From CAITSH01 sp945892985 (GTDB lineage Bacteria; Pseudomonadota; Gammaproteobacteria; Burkholderiales; SG8-39): a stretch of 49,165 bases of DNA. Below the pieces are notes generated by a model. It had not been told where the DNA came from. It did no database searches and saw only the letters and a list, made by a program, of their open reading frames with translations. Below are positions 9,141 through 17,706 of this stretch, piece after piece. The stretch covers positions 1-49,165 of the forward strand of contig CAMDDU010000031.1 of the NCBI GenBank assembly GCA_945892985.1, in the 5' to 3' direction. The number at the start of each line of letters is the position of its first letter. Position 1 is the stretch's first letter. The translations under genes were made by a program, and so were the position numbers.

Positions 9141-10112
9141 ATGGCATCACGGCATCTGGCATTGTTTTGGTCGTTCGCGGCGTTGTTCGCCGGCATCACC
9201 GATTGCGCCGCCCAGGACTATCCCTCGCGTCCGATCCGCTTTGTCGTGCCCTATGGCGCTTCGGGCGGGCCGGATGTGCTGGCGCGGGTCATTGGCCGCA
9301 AGCTTGCCGAGAACATCGGCCAGCCGGTGGTGGTCGACAACCGGCCCGGCGCCGGCGGCATCATAGGCACGGACATCGTCGCCAAGGCGGCGCCAGACGG
9401 CTACACCGTGCTGGTCGGCGATACCGGGCCCTTGTGCATCAACCCGACGCTGTACCAGAAGCTGCCCTACGATGCGATCAAGGACTTCGCGCCGGTGACG
9501 CTGGCCGTGTCGACGCCGGTCTACCTGGTCGGCCACGCCGGCCTGCCTTTCCAGAATGTCAGGCAACTCATCGATTACGCCAAGGCGAATCCTGGTCTGC
9601 CTTACGGATCGACCGGCGTGGGCAGTGTGCATCACCTGGGCATGCAGTTGTTCGCCTCGATGGCCGGCGTGACGATGAATCACATTCCGTACAAAGGCGT
9701 GGCGCAGTCCATCCCGGCGGTGATATCCGGCGACATCGCGGCGGTCATCGCCGCGCTTCCCTCGGTAATGCCGCATGTCGGGACGGGTAAAGTGCGTCTG
9801 CTGGCGGTGGCCGGTGCCAAGCGCACCAGCAACATGCCCGATGTGCCGACAGTGGCCGAGGGCGGGCTGGCCGGTTATGACATCAAGATCGACGTCGGTT
9901 TTTTGGTGCCGGCCGGCACGCCGCGCGCCATCATCGACAAGCTCAACAGCGAAATCGTCAAGGTGCTCAACACGCCGGAAATTGCCCAGCAACTGGCCAA
10001 AATCGGCATCGACCCGGTCGGTGGCACGCCCGAGCAGTACGCCGATACGATCCGCGCCGACATGCAAAAGTTCGGCAAACTGGTCAAGGACAGCGGCGCG
10101 CGCGTCGATTGA
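9141..10112 (+). CDS. Bug/TctC-family solute-binding protein
   Basis: A 323-residue receptor with signal peptide ending at CAAQ (about residue 23), then DYPSRPIRFVVPYGASGG, VDNRPGAGGIIG, LPYDAIKDFAPV and HIPYKGVAQ. ATG 9141 has AAGGAG 8 nt upstream; a longer open frame reaching back into the dehydrogenase gene is only a reading-frame shadow. It follows the acyl-CoA dehydrogenase gene and is probably co-transcribed with it. Its 3' end faces another Bug gene only 14 bp away, an uncommon tail-to-tail pair of paralogues. Confidence 0.93.
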   Translation: MASRHLALFWSFAALFAGITDCAAQDYPSRPIRFVVPYGASGGPDVLARVIGRKLAENIGQPVVVDNRPGAGGIIGTDIVAKAAPDGYTVLVGDTGPLCINPTLYQKLPYDAIKDFAPVTLAVSTPVYLVGHAGLPFQNVRQLIDYAKANPGLPYGSTGVGSVHHLGMQLFASMAGVTMNHIPYKGVAQSIPAVISGDIAAVIAALPSVMPHVGTGKVRLLAVAGAKRTSNMPDVPTVAEGGLAGYDIKIDVGFLVPAGTPRAIIDKLNSEIVKVLNTPEIAQQLAKIGIDPVGGTPEQYADTIRADMQKFGKLVKDSGARVD

Positions 10113-10126
10113 GGACGCGCGGGGGA

Positions 10127-11095
10127 TTATTCCCCTTTGATGCCCGCGTCCTTGATCACCTTTTGCCATTTGTCGCTTTCGCGCCGCATGAAGGCGGTAA
10201 AGTCGGCGGCGCTGTGCGGTGCCGGCGGCTCGAAGCCCATCGATTGCAGGCGGTCGGCGACGTCTTTTTGCGCCAGCGCCTTTTGTATTTCGCTGTTGAG
10301 CTTTGCCACGATATCCTCCGGCGTTTTTGCCGGGGCGAGCAGACCGTACCAGGCGATGACCTCAAAGCCGGGCACGCCGGCCTCGGCCAGCGTCGGCACC
10401 TCGGGCGCGAGCGCGGTGCGTTTGGCCGAGGTCGTGCCAAGCAGGCGCGCCTTGCCGGCGCGCGCCTGGTTGGCGATGGACGGTTGCGAGAACATGAAGC
10501 TGATTTCGCCGGTCATGACGGCGATCTCGGCCTGGGGCGCACCCTTATAGGGAACATGGACAACATCGATACCGGCGGCGCTTTTGAGCAGCTCCACCGC
10601 CAGATGCGGCGGCGTGCCTATGCCGGCGGTGCCGTAATTGAGTTTGCCCGGCTGCGCCTTGGCCAGGGCGATCAGTTCGGATACGGTACGCACCGGTGAG
10701 TTGGCCCCTGTGAACAGGATCAGCGGCGAGGTGGCGCCCAGCGACACCGGTGCGAAGTCGCGGAATGAGTCGTAGGGCAGTTTGCTGTTCAGGTGGGGCG
10801 TGATGACCATCGCACCCGAGGCGGAAAATAGCAGGGTGTAGCCGTCGGCGGGGGAGCGCGCCACGCCCTCGGTGCCGACTACGCCTCCCGCGCCCAGGCG
10901 GTTCTCGACAATCACTGGCTGGCCCATGGACTCGGACAGTTTTTGTGCCAGTACGCGCGCAACGATGTCGGTCGGCCCGCCGGCGCCGTTGGGTACGACG
11001 ATGCGTATCGGTTTTGCAGGATAGGTCTGCGCGAACGCCACGTGCGTGATGGACAGGCTGATGATTGCGGCAACAATCCGCGTGATACGGTGCAT
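10127..11095 (-). CDS. Bug/TctC-family solute-binding protein
   Basis: A 322-residue receptor. Start ATG 11095 (MHRITRIVAAIIS) is fixed by AAGGAG 6 nt upstream; the open frame extends further but without support. Signal peptide cleavage is likely after FAQ (about residue 23), then TYPAKPIRIVVPNGAGGPTD, VENRLGAGGVVG, HVPYKGAPQ and WYGLLAPAKTP. The usual AGTP near the C-terminal third is AKTP. It is convergent with the Bug gene at 9141-10112 and has its own promoter region to the right. No partner gene is adjacent, so the ligand is open. Confidence 0.93.
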   Translation of the reverse strand: MHRITRIVAAIISLSITHVAFAQTYPAKPIRIVVPNGAGGPTDIVARVLAQKLSESMGQPVIVENRLGAGGVVGTEGVARSPADGYTLLFSASGAMVITPHLNSKLPYDSFRDFAPVSLGATSPLILFTGANSPVRTVSELIALAKAQPGKLNYGTAGIGTPPHLAVELLKSAAGIDVVHVPYKGAPQAEIAVMTGEISFMFSQPSIANQARAGKARLLGTTSAKRTALAPEVPTLAEAGVPGFEVIAWYGLLAPAKTPEDIVAKLNSEIQKALAQKDVADRLQSMGFEPPAPHSAADFTAFMRRESDKWQKVIKDAGIKGE

Positions 11096-11635
11096 GACTT
11101 CTCCTTGGGAACACGATTTCAGTCGCGTCTTTGCCCGCATCGCAGGCCGTGGCGCTTTGGTGGAAAAGCATTCTGCCCGAAGTTTGTTGCGCGCGCGCGG
11201 TTTTGACTATGTATTACTCGGCAGGGAAAAATCAGCCTCTCCGGAACGATGCGGTATTTATCCGGGTCCGGCGCATAAATAAGGTTCTGGCTTGTATCGG
11301 TCGCGGTCGTGCGGTCGGCAATGTCGCCATGGCAGGCCGTGGCGTCCTTGTCGCGCGCTTCGCTGAGAAAAATATCGCCGGATTTGCTCGGCGTGTGCAT
11401 GCGCGCTTAGCCGATGGCGCCAAAAAGGCCCTTCCAGTCGCGCCGGCGCAGGGCGGGGTGCGTCGCTTCGGCTTCGCGCGCGCAGAGCAGGTTGTCGATC
11501 AGCTTGATACACCAGGTTTTCATTGCCGCCACCCCGCGCAAACGGCGCTGCGGCAGGAATGCCGTGGCGTCTTAGCAGGGATATCGGCGCATGGCGCGAT
11601 AAGCTGAGCGAAATTTTAGCCGGAGGTCAGTGGCC
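11096..11635. other. 540-bp gap with a possible 38-codon minus-strand ORF
   Basis: Apart from the small minus-strand ORF listed separately no gene is supported. Several overlapping frames here have the biased composition of GC-rich shadows. The stretch between 11096 and 11400 presumably holds the promoter of the minus-strand Bug gene. Confidence 0.4.
11407..11523 (-). CDS. Possible small protein of 38 residues
   Basis: A short open frame starts MKTWCIKLIDNLL and ends DWKGLFGAIG. The composition (mixed hydrophobic and charged residues, two Trp, two Cys) is more protein-like than the surrounding shadows. No strong ribosome-binding site precedes it and I do not recognise a family. It could be a genuine small protein, a gene remnant or chance. 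Confidence 0.25.
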   Translation of the reverse strand: MKTWCIKLIDNLLCAREAEATHPALRRRDWKGLFGAIG

Positions 11636-12637
11636 TTACTCCAGCTTTATGCCGGCAAACTTCACCACCTTGCGGAAGGTTTCGATGTCCGCTTGCAGTA
11701 AGGACATCAGCTCATTGCCGTCGCCGTTGAGCGCATCGATGCCGGCGGCGGCCATTTTTTGTTTCATGTCGGGTGCGTCGAGTATGCGCCGCACTTCGGT
11801 GCTGAGTTTGGCGACGATGTCGCGCGGTGTGCCCGCCGGTGCCATCACGCCGTACCAGACGTCCACGGCGTAGTCCTTGAGCCCCGCTATGCCTGATTCG
11901 CGGAAAGTGGGTGTTTCCGGCGCGGCGGGCGTGCGGCTTTTTGCGCTGAGGGCGATGGCCTTTAGCTTGCCGGTCTTGACATGCGGGATGGCGACGTTGG
12001 CGCTGACCATCGCCAGTTCAATCTGGCCGCCGACCACGTCGGCAGTCGCCTGTGCGCAGCCGCGGTAGGGGGCGTGGACGATGAATACACCGGTTTGCGA
12101 TTTGTAGAGTTCGGTGGCGAAGTGTTGTGGCCCGCCCAGGCCGCAGGAAGCGTAGGAATACCGGCCCGGGTTGGCGCGCAGATACGCCGTGAGCTCCGGC
12201 AGGTTGGTGGCTTTTACTGCGGGCGCTGCGATGAGCATCATCGGCGTTGAGGCGACCAGACCAATGGCGGCGAAATCCCGCGTGACGTCAAAGGGCAATT
12301 TTGCGTTCATCGCCGCATTGGTCGCGGCGGCGTTGTTCATCAATACGATGGTGTAGCCGTCCGCGGGTGCCTTGGAAACGGCATCCATGCCGATATTGCC
12401 GCCGGCGCCGATGCGATTCTCGACAATGACCTGCTGTCCCCAGGTTTCGGTGAGCTTTTGCCCGATCAGGCGCGCCATCACGTCCGTGGCGCCGCCGGCG
12501 GAAAAGGGCACGACCATGCGAATGGGTTTGTTCGGGTAGTCGGCCGCGGTCTGGGCCGGCGCCAACGGAGCGAAGACGAGTAACAGGCTCAGTGCGATGG
12601 CGCGGGAAATGAGGGGCTTATTGCTGGTGCGGGTCAT
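11636..12637 (-). CDS. Bug/TctC-family solute-binding protein
   Basis: A 333-residue receptor. ATG 12637 (MTRTSNKPLISRA) with AGGA upstream is preferred to the longer frame. Signal peptide core IALSLLLVFAPLAPA ends near residue 26; then YPNKPIRMVVPFSAGGATD, VENRIGAGGNIG, HAPYRGCAQ (in place of the common HVPYKG) and WYGVMAPAGTP. The binding segment YASCGLGGP carries a Cys and is unlike the other paralogues here, so its ligand may differ. It follows the MBL-fold hydrolase gene by 28 bp and they probably share a transcript. Confidence 0.92.
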   Translation of the reverse strand: MTRTSNKPLISRAIALSLLLVFAPLAPAQTAADYPNKPIRMVVPFSAGGATDVMARLIGQKLTETWGQQVIVENRIGAGGNIGMDAVSKAPADGYTIVLMNNAAATNAAMNAKLPFDVTRDFAAIGLVASTPMMLIAAPAVKATNLPELTAYLRANPGRYSYASCGLGGPQHFATELYKSQTGVFIVHAPYRGCAQATADVVGGQIELAMVSANVAIPHVKTGKLKAIALSAKSRTPAAPETPTFRESGIAGLKDYAVDVWYGVMAPAGTPRDIVAKLSTEVRRILDAPDMKQKMAAAGIDALNGDGNELMSLLQADIETFRKVVKFAGIKLE

Positions 12638-12665
12638 GGTTTTATCCTGTCTGGTTGGTGCCGGG

Positions 12666-13541
12666 TCATTCGGTGTCAAAGGCAAAGCCAAAGTGTTTGC
12701 CCTCGCGCAGGATGCGGCCGGCGGAGGGGGCGGGGAAATGCGCCGTCAGCAGCCGGCTGCCGGTGTTTGCATAGCGCTCACACATGGCCACGCGCACCTT
12801 TGCTGCGAGCGCGGGGTCCTCGCAATATTGGGTGGGCATGTCGGGGAAGGCGAGTTGTATCGGGTGGTGAATGATATCGCCGGTGAGCACGCCGTGGTCG
12901 GCGCCATCCTCGATATGGATTAAGACCGTGCCAGGGGTGTGGCCGGCCGCCGGTTCAAGCCGTATCCCGTGCTCTATCTGCTGCGACATGCCGACCATGT
13001 CGGCTTGTCCGTTTTGCACCACCGGCAGCACGCTGTCGGCGAAAGAGCCGTGGTTGAGCGACGCGCCTTCGCGTTCAAAGCGCGCCAGCCAGTGCTTGTA
13101 CTCGACCTCGGCCATGATGTAGCGCGCCTTCGGGAAGGTCGGCACCCATTGGCCGTTGACGAGCCGTGTGTTCCAGCCGACATGGTCGGCATGCAGGTGG
13201 CTGCACATCACGGCGTCGACGTCCCCGGGCTGCACGCCCAGTCCGGCCAGTCGTTGCAGGAAATCGCTCTGACGCATGTGCCAGTCGGGGCGGTTCGGAC
13301 GGTGCTTGTGGTCGCCGATGCAGGCGTCCACCAGGATGACGCGGCCCTTGATGCGCAGCACATAGGTATGGAAGCTGATAAACAGGTCCAGCGTTTCGGG
13401 GTCTATGAAGCGCGGTCCCATACTGCGCGCGTGCGCGCTAAGGATTTCCCGCGTCAGCAAGGGAAAACCGCGCATCGAGGGCAGGCGCACCGAGGCGATG
13501 TCGGCGAGGCGGTTGATCTGGAATTGTCCGATTGCTTGCAT
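12666..13541 (-). CDS. MBL-fold metallo-hydrolase (lactonase-like)
   Basis: This 291-residue enzyme has the dinuclear-metal motif His115-x-His117-x-Asp119-His120 (SHLHADHVGW). Further family blocks are AGHTPGTVLIHIEDG and LTGDIIHHP, which supply the remaining metal ligands. The layout matches lactonase/phosphotriesterase-like beta-lactamase-fold hydrolases, which open lactones or similar esters. There is no signal peptide, so it acts in the cytoplasm. ATG 13541 has AGGA upstream. It heads a two-gene unit with the Bug gene, which could import the lactone or acid it acts on. The substrate is not predictable; quorum-quenching activity should not be assumed. Confidence 0.9.
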   Translation of the reverse strand: MQAIGQFQINRLADIASVRLPSMRGFPLLTREILSAHARSMGPRFIDPETLDLFISFHTYVLRIKGRVILVDACIGDHKHRPNRPDWHMRQSDFLQRLAGLGVQPGDVDAVMCSHLHADHVGWNTRLVNGQWVPTFPKARYIMAEVEYKHWLARFEREGASLNHGSFADSVLPVVQNGQADMVGMSQQIEHGIRLEPAAGHTPGTVLIHIEDGADHGVLTGDIIHHPIQLAFPDMPTQYCEDPALAAKVRVAMCERYANTGSRLLTAHFPAPSAGRILREGKHFGFAFDTE

Positions 13542-13567
13542 GCTGTCCTGATTTTGTGTTTTTCCGG

Positions 13568-13611
13568 CATACCGGCTGAAAACCCCCGCCAGGCGGGCAT
13601 TTCCAGCTGGT
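13568..13611. repeat. Dispersed palindromic motif, copy A
   Basis: The core CCGCCAGGCGGG is a near-perfect palindrome flanked by CATACCGGCTG on the left and ATTTCCAGCTGG on the right. A close copy lies at 22324-22364, and two diverged copies lie at 18588-18619 and 19204-19236. All four are intergenic. Confidence 0.6.
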
Positions 13612-13924
13612 GTGCGAATTCAACGTGCGGCGATTGTGTGGCTGGGCGAGCCAAGAATCGTCGTGCGCACGCAGTAGCGGTGTGCGCCGGCGATGGCGAG
13701 AAGTGTGAATAGTGCAAGCGCGCGTAGCATTCTTTTCCTTGGGGCTTTGCCGAACCGGGTATGGGGCGGCGGGCTTGATGAAGGTGACGCACTTCATCAG
13801 GCAATGACGATACCACGGGCAATGCCCTCGGGGGGGGGCGAAGGGGGTTGACGGCACCGGCGAGGGAGTGGATGGAAAAAGCGCAGCGCGCTTCTTTGCC
13901 GATCGCCCGCTTCGGTGCCCGCAT

Positions 13925-14028
13925 GGGGCGGTCACATAGGGCGGTCACATGGGGCGGTCACATGGGGCGGTGACATGGGGCGGTCACCTAGGTCGGTCAC
14001 AAAGGGTGGTCACCTAGGGCGGTCAAAT
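13925..14028. repeat. Eight tandem 13-bp direct repeats
   Basis: Units beginning at 13925 and then every 13 bp (consensus GGGGCGGTCACAT) are read without gaps. The first four are nearly identical and the last four are more diverged. They end about 100 bp before the start of the first alanine-rich gene. A binding array or replication-slippage product are both possible. Confidence 0.85.
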
Positions 14029-14131
14029 AGTTGCAAAGCCTTGCCACACGGATGGTATGATTGTTAAGTTTCATTAAGATATAACTAGATTTTTTTTCGA
14101 GGTGAGATTGGCACAGTAATGGAGGTGCGCC

Positions 14132-14497
14132 ATGGATCGCAGTTCCGTGAATGAAGAAGAAGCCAAGCTGCATGCGGCGTTGCTGGCGATCACAAGTGAA
14201 CTCAGCAGGCTGCGCGATACTCAGGCGAAGGTCAGCGCACAATACGCTGCAATAGAGCGATTGTTGTCTGAAATGACCTACTACTTATCGTCCAACAGCG
14301 AGAGCCTCGTCGCCATGACGAAGCGTACGTTGTTGGCAGCCACGGCAACCCGCAGCGCTGCGCGTGAATCGGGAATGGCAGCGGTGGTGGTCGCGGCGGA
14401 GTCTGCCGTGGTGGCCGCTGAATCGAGTGCCGACGCCGCCTTGGATCTTTGGGCTTACTCTCTTGGCATAAAGCAGGCGCAGCCCTTGCGAGTTTGA
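14132..14497 (+). CDS. Alanine-rich coiled-coil-like protein, unknown function (first of pair)
   Basis: This 121-residue protein has no recognised family. Residues about 8-55 form a charged heptad-like segment (EEAKLHAALLAITSELSRLR) that should be a coiled coil. Residues about 60-105 are rich in Ala, Ser, Val and Glu and also look helical. There is no signal peptide or membrane segment. ATG 14132 is well supported by GGAGGTG upstream. The next gene encodes a larger protein of the same design, so the two may be diverged duplicates or partners. The upstream region has 13-bp direct repeats and AT-rich sequence. Structural, phasin-like or surface-binding roles are conceivable, but nothing in the sequence decides. 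Confidence 0.75.
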   Translation: MDRSSVNEEEAKLHAALLAITSELSRLRDTQAKVSAQYAAIERLLSEMTYYLSSNSESLVAMTKRTLLAATATRSAARESGMAAVVVAAESAVVAAESSADAALDLWAYSLGIKQAQPLRV

Positions 14498-14570
14498 TGC
14501 GCTTGCCGGTCTTCCAAGTGCTAATTTATTGGTCTGCGCGCGAGCGGATCACGTGTGCCTGGAGCAGGCC

Positions 14571-15122
14571 ATGACTGAAGGAGCAGATAAAATGGCTGGA
14601 GACGCAGATAAAACGATTGAAGGAGCAGGTAGAACGACTGCAGAAATAGATAAACTCTACGAGCGCATGCGCAGCATTGAGACTGAGATTATCGGCCTGA
14701 GACAGGGCTACGTCATTGTCAACACGCGTTATACGGTGGCCCTTGGCGCGCTGAAGGGGCTAACGCATAAGGCCATGGACGCAGCCAAGCGCGCCGCCGC
14801 CTCCGCCGAGGCTTCGGCCAGGGCGGCTGCGCGCGCCGCCGTTGCGGCGCGCGAAGCCGCGGTTCATTCGGTGGTTGAAGCTGCGGAGGCGGCGGCCGAG
14901 TCTGCGCAGGCGGCGGCGGAAGCCGCGGCCGATGCGGCCGGCGCGGCTGCCTCTGCCGCGGCAGCGGCCGCTGCGGCTGCGTCACATCAGGCTGAGGAGG
15001 CCTCATTGCAAGCTGCTGCCGAAGCCGCGGAAGCGGCGGCCGTTGCGTCGGAGGCCGCGGCCGAGGCGGTGAGAATGTCCAACGTCGCAGCGGCAGCATT
15101 AAAAAGAGCACGCGGGAAGTAG
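14571..15122 (+). CDS. Extremely alanine-rich helical protein, unknown function (second of pair)
   Basis: This protein has 183 residues from ATG 14571. A second ATG at 14592 has a better ribosome-binding site (AAGGAG, 8 nt away) and would give 176 residues. Residues about 20-65 form a coiled-coil-like segment (IDKLYERMRSIETEIIGLRQ). From about 70 to 175 the protein is mostly Ala with regularly placed Glu, Ser and Arg, ending KRARGK. Such a stretch predicts one long single helix or helical bundle. It is acidic overall and lacks the Lys-Pro-Ala pattern of bacterial H1-like proteins. It follows the related 121-residue gene by 73 bp. I recognise no family. Confidence 0.75.
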   Translation: MTEGADKMAGDADKTIEGAGRTTAEIDKLYERMRSIETEIIGLRQGYVIVNTRYTVALGALKGLTHKAMDAAKRAAASAEASARAAARAAVAAREAAVHSVVEAAEAAAESAQAAAEAAADAAGAAASAAAAAAAAASHQAEEASLQAAAEAAEAAAVASEAAAEAVRMSNVAAAALKRARGK

Positions 15123-15553
15123 CCACGCGCCGTTCTCAGCGGCGCAGGACTGGCAAGCTAAATTGCGGCCAAGGCCGATAGCGGCTGGTCGCCAGTTTTT
15201 TGTGCGCCGGGCAGGCAAGAATGGGCTCGAAAATCGCACTGAACGGGTTTTCGAGGCTGTCATGCCTTGGTTGATTTGCACCGCTTTGCCGGCACGTCCG
15301 TTTTCTTGGCGCTGTCGTTCCAGATGCTCAGGTCGCTGCGGGCGTTTTTGGCAAGGCTGGGCTGCAGGTCCCGATGTCGTGCCGTGTGCCATCGATGCCT
15401 TGACTTTCGGTGCTCTGAAGTTAAGATGCTTCGGCAAAAAATAGTTTTCGCCAACCAATAAAAAGCGGCAGTGAAGCCCTTTCCAGAAAGCCATACGTGC
15501 ACTTACCAACACCACATTTACCGCAGCTGCGTTTGCAGCCTAGCCGAGGACGC
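15123..15553. other. 431-bp gap without a supported gene
   Basis: Frames on both strands are open, but none has a family signature, good start or coding-like bias. The stretch presumably carries the promoter of the Bug gene that follows. Confidence 0.45.
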
Positions 15554-16555
15554 ATGCGTGCCTTAGCGTCGAACCTGTCGACCCTGTCCGCCCTGTTCGC
15601 CGCGCTTGCCGGCGCGTTGCTATTTGCCGCCCCCCAGGCCCAGGCGCAAACCTGGCCGGCCAAACCGATCACGTTGGTGGTGCCCTTTCCCCCCGGTGGC
15701 GGCCCCGACTTGTTCGCGCGCATCCTCGGAGAGAAATTGCCCGCACGCCTCGGCCAGTCGCTGGTTGTCGACAACAAACCGGGCGTGGGCGGGCTTGCCG
15801 GCGCCAACGCCGTGGCCAAATCCGCGCCCGACGGCCTGACCTTCCTGATCGCGCCCAATACCATCGCCATTTCGCCGCATGTGCTGACCAAGGGCGCGGG
15901 CGGCGGTGTGGATGTGATGAAGGATCTTGTTCCGGTGATCATGCCGGCGGCCACGCCGATGATGCTGGTCGTCAGTCCGACGCTGGGCGTGAAGTCGGTG
16001 GCCGAGCTGGTGACGCTGCTCAGGCAAAAGCCCGGCATGCCTTATGCCAGCGCGGGCAACGGTTCGCCCATGCACATCGCCGGCGAGTTGTTTCGCAAGG
16101 CGGCCGGAGTGGATATGCAGCACATTCCTTTCAAGGGCGTGGCGCCTTCGGTGACGGCGGTGCTGGGTGATCAGGTGCAGGTGCTGTTTGTCGCCATGGG
16201 GGGCGGTATTGCGCAACACCTGCGCTCGGGCAAGCTCACTGTGCTGGCGGTGACCGAAAAGCGCCGTACGCCGCTATTGCCTGGCGTTCCGACCATGGCC
16301 GAGCTCGGTTACAAGGGGGTGGAGACCGACGCATGGTATGGCGTGCTCGCACCCACCGGCACGCCGGCGGCGGTGATCGCGCGCATGAACCAGGAAATCA
16401 ACGCGCTGCTCGCCATGCCCGAGGTGCGTGAGCGCATGAACCAGGCGGGCATGGATGTGCGCGGCGGCAGCGCCGAGGCCTTCGGCGCGGAAATGCGCGA
16501 CGACCATGCGCGCTATGGCCGCATCGTGCAGGAATTCGGCATCAAGGCGGACTAG
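15554..16555 (+). CDS. Bug/TctC-family solute-binding protein
   Basis: A 333-residue receptor. ATG 15554 (MRALASNLSTLSALF) has GAGGA upstream; the longer frame from 15497 adds a non-signal-like stretch. The signal peptide ends at AQAQ (about residue 32), followed by TWPAKPITLVVPFPPGGGPD, VDNKPGVGGLAG and HIPFKGVAP. A small insertion (KGAGGGVDVMKDLVPV) replaces the usual LPYDPxxDFAPV block. The Rieske oxygenase gene starts 17 bp after the stop, so both are probably co-transcribed and the receptor may feed that enzyme. Confidence 0.92.
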   Translation: MRALASNLSTLSALFAALAGALLFAAPQAQAQTWPAKPITLVVPFPPGGGPDLFARILGEKLPARLGQSLVVDNKPGVGGLAGANAVAKSAPDGLTFLIAPNTIAISPHVLTKGAGGGVDVMKDLVPVIMPAATPMMLVVSPTLGVKSVAELVTLLRQKPGMPYASAGNGSPMHIAGELFRKAAGVDMQHIPFKGVAPSVTAVLGDQVQVLFVAMGGGIAQHLRSGKLTVLAVTEKRRTPLLPGVPTMAELGYKGVETDAWYGVLAPTGTPAAVIARMNQEINALLAMPEVRERMNQAGMDVRGGSAEAFGAEMRDDHARYGRIVQEFGIKAD

Positions 16556-16572
16556 GGGCGCGGCCGAACAAC

Positions 16573-17697
16573 ATGAACGCAATGTCAAGGTTTCCGGAGG
16601 TCGCCCCAGGTATTCCCGCCGGACTGCCGCTAGGCTTGCGCAACTACTGGTATCCGGTGCTCCAGTCCGAAGAACTTGGCAGTGAACGGCCGGTGGGCTT
16701 TCGTGTGTTGGGTGAAAATTTCGCCGCCTGGCGCGACGCGCAAGGCAAGCCCTGTGTCGTCACCGACCGCTGCCCGCATCGCAGCATCCAGCTGTCGGTG
16801 GGACGCGTGCTGGATGGTGAGCTGCAGTGTGCGCTGCACGGACTGCGCTTTGACGGACGCGGCAGTTGCACGCTCATTCCCTGGGAGAAAGAACGCAACA
16901 AGGTGCACGACATGGTCGGCGTGCGCGCCTACCCGGCCGGGGAGCTGGGCGGTTATATTTGGGCCTATATCGGTGATGCGCAGGCGTTTGCGCCGCCGCC
17001 GCTCGCCGCCGAGGTGCCCGAGGAGCTGGGTAAGCCGGATGAATTCATTTGTTTTCGCCTCCCCACCGCGGTGTGGGAGGCCAACTGGCTGCTGGCTATC
17101 GATGGCAGCGACGGCTTTCATGCGGTGACGCTGCACACTTCCTCGCAATCGCAGTCCGATGCGCTGCGTCAGGGCGGCGTGTCACTTGCCGACCGGCGCG
17201 TCGAAATCGTGCGCAGCTCGCATGGCGTGCGCGGCGTGTCTGTGGGTCTGGACGGACGGCCTATCGGTCACGGCCATTTCACCGAAGATGTGAAAGGCGC
17301 GCGCTTCGTACTGCCTTGCATCACGACGAATCCGATCACGCCCGCGCCGAACATGCCCTCGTATGCGGCGAGGCTGTGGCAGTTCCCCATCGATGAAACG
17401 CATTGCATGATCGTGCGCTTTCTGAGCTTTCGCGCGCGTAACGAGGCAGAACGCGCCGCGGCGAAAAAAACTTTCGAGGAAGTGGCCGTACAGCGCCTGC
17501 AAAAGGTCAACGAAGAAGATGCCTGGGCGGCCAAGGCCCAGGGCGATCTGGTGACTGCGCGCAACACGGAGTTTTTGCTCGGCCCCGATGAGGACGTGGT
17601 GAAGGTGCGCCGTATGATCTCCACGGCCTTTGTCAGCCAGCATACGGGGGGCGTCCGGCACGCGGTTAAAGCGGGCGCGCTGGACTGCCCGGTTTAG
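16573..17697 (+). CDS. Rieske-type aromatic oxygenase (single-component oxygenase subunit)
   Basis: This 374-residue protein has Rieske ligands Cys67, His69, Cys86 and His89, and the non-heme iron motif Asp180-x2-His183-x4-His188 in GSDGFHAVTLH. The opening LRNYWYPVLQSEELG is typical of the phenoxybenzoate/vanillate-demethylase-like oxygenases, which hydroxylate or demethylate aromatic acids as trimers of one subunit type. There is no beta subunit and no reductase next to it. It follows the Bug gene by 17 bp. A minus-strand SDR gene ends 9 bp after it. The oxygenase assignment is firm; the substrate is not known. Confidence 0.9.
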   Translation: MNAMSRFPEVAPGIPAGLPLGLRNYWYPVLQSEELGSERPVGFRVLGENFAAWRDAQGKPCVVTDRCPHRSIQLSVGRVLDGELQCALHGLRFDGRGSCTLIPWEKERNKVHDMVGVRAYPAGELGGYIWAYIGDAQAFAPPPLAAEVPEELGKPDEFICFRLPTAVWEANWLLAIDGSDGFHAVTLHTSSQSQSDALRQGGVSLADRRVEIVRSSHGVRGVSVGLDGRPIGHGHFTEDVKGARFVLPCITTNPITPAPNMPSYAARLWQFPIDETHCMIVRFLSFRARNEAERAAAKKTFEEVAVQRLQKVNEEDAWAAKAQGDLVTARNTEFLLGPDEDVVKVRRMISTAFVSQHTGGVRHAVKAGALDCPV

Positions 17698-17706
17698 GGG
17701 GCGTCC

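Larger units (their letters stand above)
13542..14131. other. 590-bp intergenic region with repeats
   Basis: No gene is supported here. It contains one copy of a dispersed palindromic motif (13568-13611), eight 13-bp direct repeats (13925-14028), and a distinctly AT-rich stretch (14050-14115) before the next gene. The AT-rich part probably holds the promoter of the alanine-rich genes. Confidence 0.55.

Noticed and set aside
11119..11607. Larger overlapping frames on both strands in the 11.1-11.6 kb gap
   Set aside because: No motif, start signal or coding bias; only the 38-codon frame was kept, at low confidence.
13438..13948. Two overlapping minus-strand frames of about 165 codons
   Set aside because: They overlap the MBL gene start and the repeat region; Arg/Pro/Ser-rich composition typical of chance frames in GC-rich DNA.
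15099..15515. Minus-strand gene in the gap after the alanine-rich pair
   Set aside because: No family features or ribosome-binding site; it overlaps the end of the upstream gene.
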